Shown here one piece after another: positions 5,750 to 6,602 of a stretch of 6,602 nucleotides of DNA. The notes beneath the pieces are model-generated. The model made no database searches. It saw only the letters and a list, made by a program, of their open reading frames with translations, and was not told the DNA's origin. Position 1 is the stretch's first letter. Every line of letters begins with the position of its first letter. Position numbers and translations under genes: made by a program. Source of the stretch: Streptosporangiaceae bacterium (GTDB lineage Bacteria > Actinomycetota > Actinomycetes > Streptosporangiales > Streptosporangiaceae); assembly GCA_030052355.1 (NCBI GenBank), contig JASIGS010000236.1:1-6602 (forward strand), written 5' to 3'.

Positions 5750-6602
5750 ATGGGTCGCATTACACGGGGAACCCGTATCTTCGCCATCTGCATGACCGCT
5801 GCCAGCTCCGCACTCGTCTGGCTCCCTGCTGCCGTAGCCTCGGCAGCCCCAGCCGCCACGTCAGCCACGGCTCGTTCGGCGGCACCCGCGCACACCTCCG
5901 CTGGCACCACGAAGGCGGTCGCGCCCGCCTCAGCACAAAAGGCAGGCTCGGCCGCAGCCGCCGCGCAGGCAGCTGCTCAGGCCGGTGCCATCTCCGGCAC
6001 CGTGATCGGGCCGGCCGGCGTGCCGCTCGCCGGCATCTGCGTGACGGCCACCGGGCCTGGTGGCCGGCAGCTGGCCCGCACGAACGGCAGTGGCCAGTAC
6101 ACCCTGACCGGCCTGAAGGCAGGCGTGTACAGCGTTGACTACACCGACTGCGCGAGCCCGGACAGCTACACCGCGCAGGCCTATCCCGCGGGCAGCGTCA
6201 ACGTCGCCAGCGGCCAGCGCACCTCACTCGAGCCGGTGGTGCTGACCGCCACCTCTCCGGTGCAGGCGATCTCGACCGAACAGGCGTACGCGCAAGCGCA
6301 CGAGTCGGCGGCCGCGGCGGCCAAGGTGAAGTACGCGGTGACCGGCACGGTCAGCAACACGGCAGGCAAGCCGCTGGCGGGGATCTGCGTCACCGGCACG
6401 GCCAGGATCAGCATCAAGCTGACCCCCAAGGGCCGTACGTACTACTTCAACGAGCCGACCAGCGCCAAGACCAACAAGCAAGGCTTCTACGAAATCCGCG
6501 CGTTCACGCTGCCGCCCAAGTACTATCACCTGCTCAGCTGGAAGATCCTGTTCGAAGTGGGCTGCGGGAACGGCGGCAACTACGCGCCGCAGTGGTGGCG
6601 CG
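5750..6602 (+). CDS. Second secreted repeat protein, tandem paralogue of the 2590-5580 gene (runs off right edge)
   Basis: From ATG 5750 a frame of 284 codons stays open to the window edge. It starts MGRITRGTRIFAICMTAASS, nearly identical to the upstream protein, with the same Sec signal peptide (likely cut after VASA, residue 32). The Ala-rich linker is 13 residues longer (KAGSAAAAAQAAAQ, about 64-77). Two carboxypeptidase-regulatory-like repeats follow, about 78-173 and 195 onward, with cysteines at 97/134 and 213/272 matching C84/121 and C200/254 of the first copy. The edge cuts the gene at YAPQWWR in repeat 2, so total length and repeat number are unknown. By hand count the first ~178 coding nt match copy 1 at about 95%, and the first domain at only about 82%. 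It has its own leaderless-type promoter and follows a terminator, so it is probably transcribed separately. Confidence 0.87.
   Translation, partial: MGRITRGTRIFAICMTAASSALVWLPAAVASAAPAATSATARSAAPAHTSAGTTKAVAPASAQKAGSAAAAAQAAAQAGAISGTVIGPAGVPLAGICVTATGPGGRQLARTNGSGQYTLTGLKAGVYSVDYTDCASPDSYTAQAYPAGSVNVASGQRTSLEPVVLTATSPVQAISTEQAYAQAHESAAAAAKVKYAVTGTVSNTAGKPLAGICVTGTARISIKLTPKGRTYYFNEPTSAKTNKQGFYEIRAFTLPPKYYHLLSWKILFEVGCGNGGNYAPQWWR

Larger units (their letters stand above)
2501..6602 (+). repeat. Tandem gene duplication, unit offset 3160 nt
   Basis: The unit 2501-5660 (leader, gene, terminator) is followed directly by a second unit from 5661 whose leader, signal peptide, linker and first two domains correspond in order. 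The second unit is incomplete in this window. The copies are clearly diverged paralogues rather than an assembly artefact: they differ by substitutions throughout, by a 13-codon linker insertion and by several indels in the second domain. Confidence 0.85.

Noticed and set aside
5677..6138. Open plus-strand frame of about 150 codons across the start of the second repeat gene
   Set aside because: It is Arg/His/Pro-rich and out of frame with the real gene, which starts at ATG 5750 and matches the upstream paralogue in signal peptide, domains and cysteines.
2590..6602. CRISPR array or short DNA tandem repeat suggested by the repetitive protein
   Set aside because: The repeats are diverged protein domains of about 90-116 residues; there are no short identical direct repeats with unique spacers.

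Overview
The window is GC-rich DNA. Gene style (GTG starts, G/C-ending codons, a DUF5709-type acidic protein, a CoxL-type hydroxylase subunit) points to an actinomycete; I cannot place the genus. It is a chromosomal-looking stretch with no insertion sequences, tRNA, rRNA or CRISPR that I can see.

Layout, left to right. Positions 1-311 (minus strand) hold the first 103 codons of a molybdopterin-binding large subunit of the xanthine dehydrogenase / aerobic CO dehydrogenase family; the rest lies off the left edge. A 200-nt divergent gap (312-511) carries a perfect 7-bp-arm inverted repeat and weak promoter candidates. Positions 512-1807 (plus) encode a 12-helix major facilitator transporter. Its stop codon is 2 nt from the stop of the convergent gene at 1810-2304 (minus), a very acidic, lysine-free DUF5709-like protein of 164 residues. 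A 285-nt gap follows, GC-rich on its left and sharply AT-rich in its last 89 nt.

The right half (2501-6602) is the most interesting part: two tandem paralogous genes in the same orientation. The first (2590-5580, 996 aa, complete) is a secreted protein with a Sec signal peptide, an Ala/Thr/Ser linker and nine tandem carboxypeptidase-regulatory-like (beta-sandwich, CnaB-like) repeats. Every repeat carries exactly two cysteines at equivalent places. The second (5750 to the right edge, 284 codons visible) repeats the signal peptide, linker and first two domains. Each gene is preceded by an AT-rich leader of exactly 89 nt that starts with the same ACCGATTTA block. In each, a TAnnnT -10 box ends exactly 6 nt before the start codon and there is no Shine-Dalgarno sequence, which is the arrangement expected for a leaderless mRNA. 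A strong intrinsic terminator (5588-5630) separates the two genes, so they look like independently transcribed copies, each with its own promoter.

I see no pathway link between the left genes (hydroxylase, transporter, acidic protein) and the surface-protein pair. I do not recognise a described system; the function of the repeat proteins is unknown beyond being exported, and an adhesion or matrix role is only an inference from the domain type.
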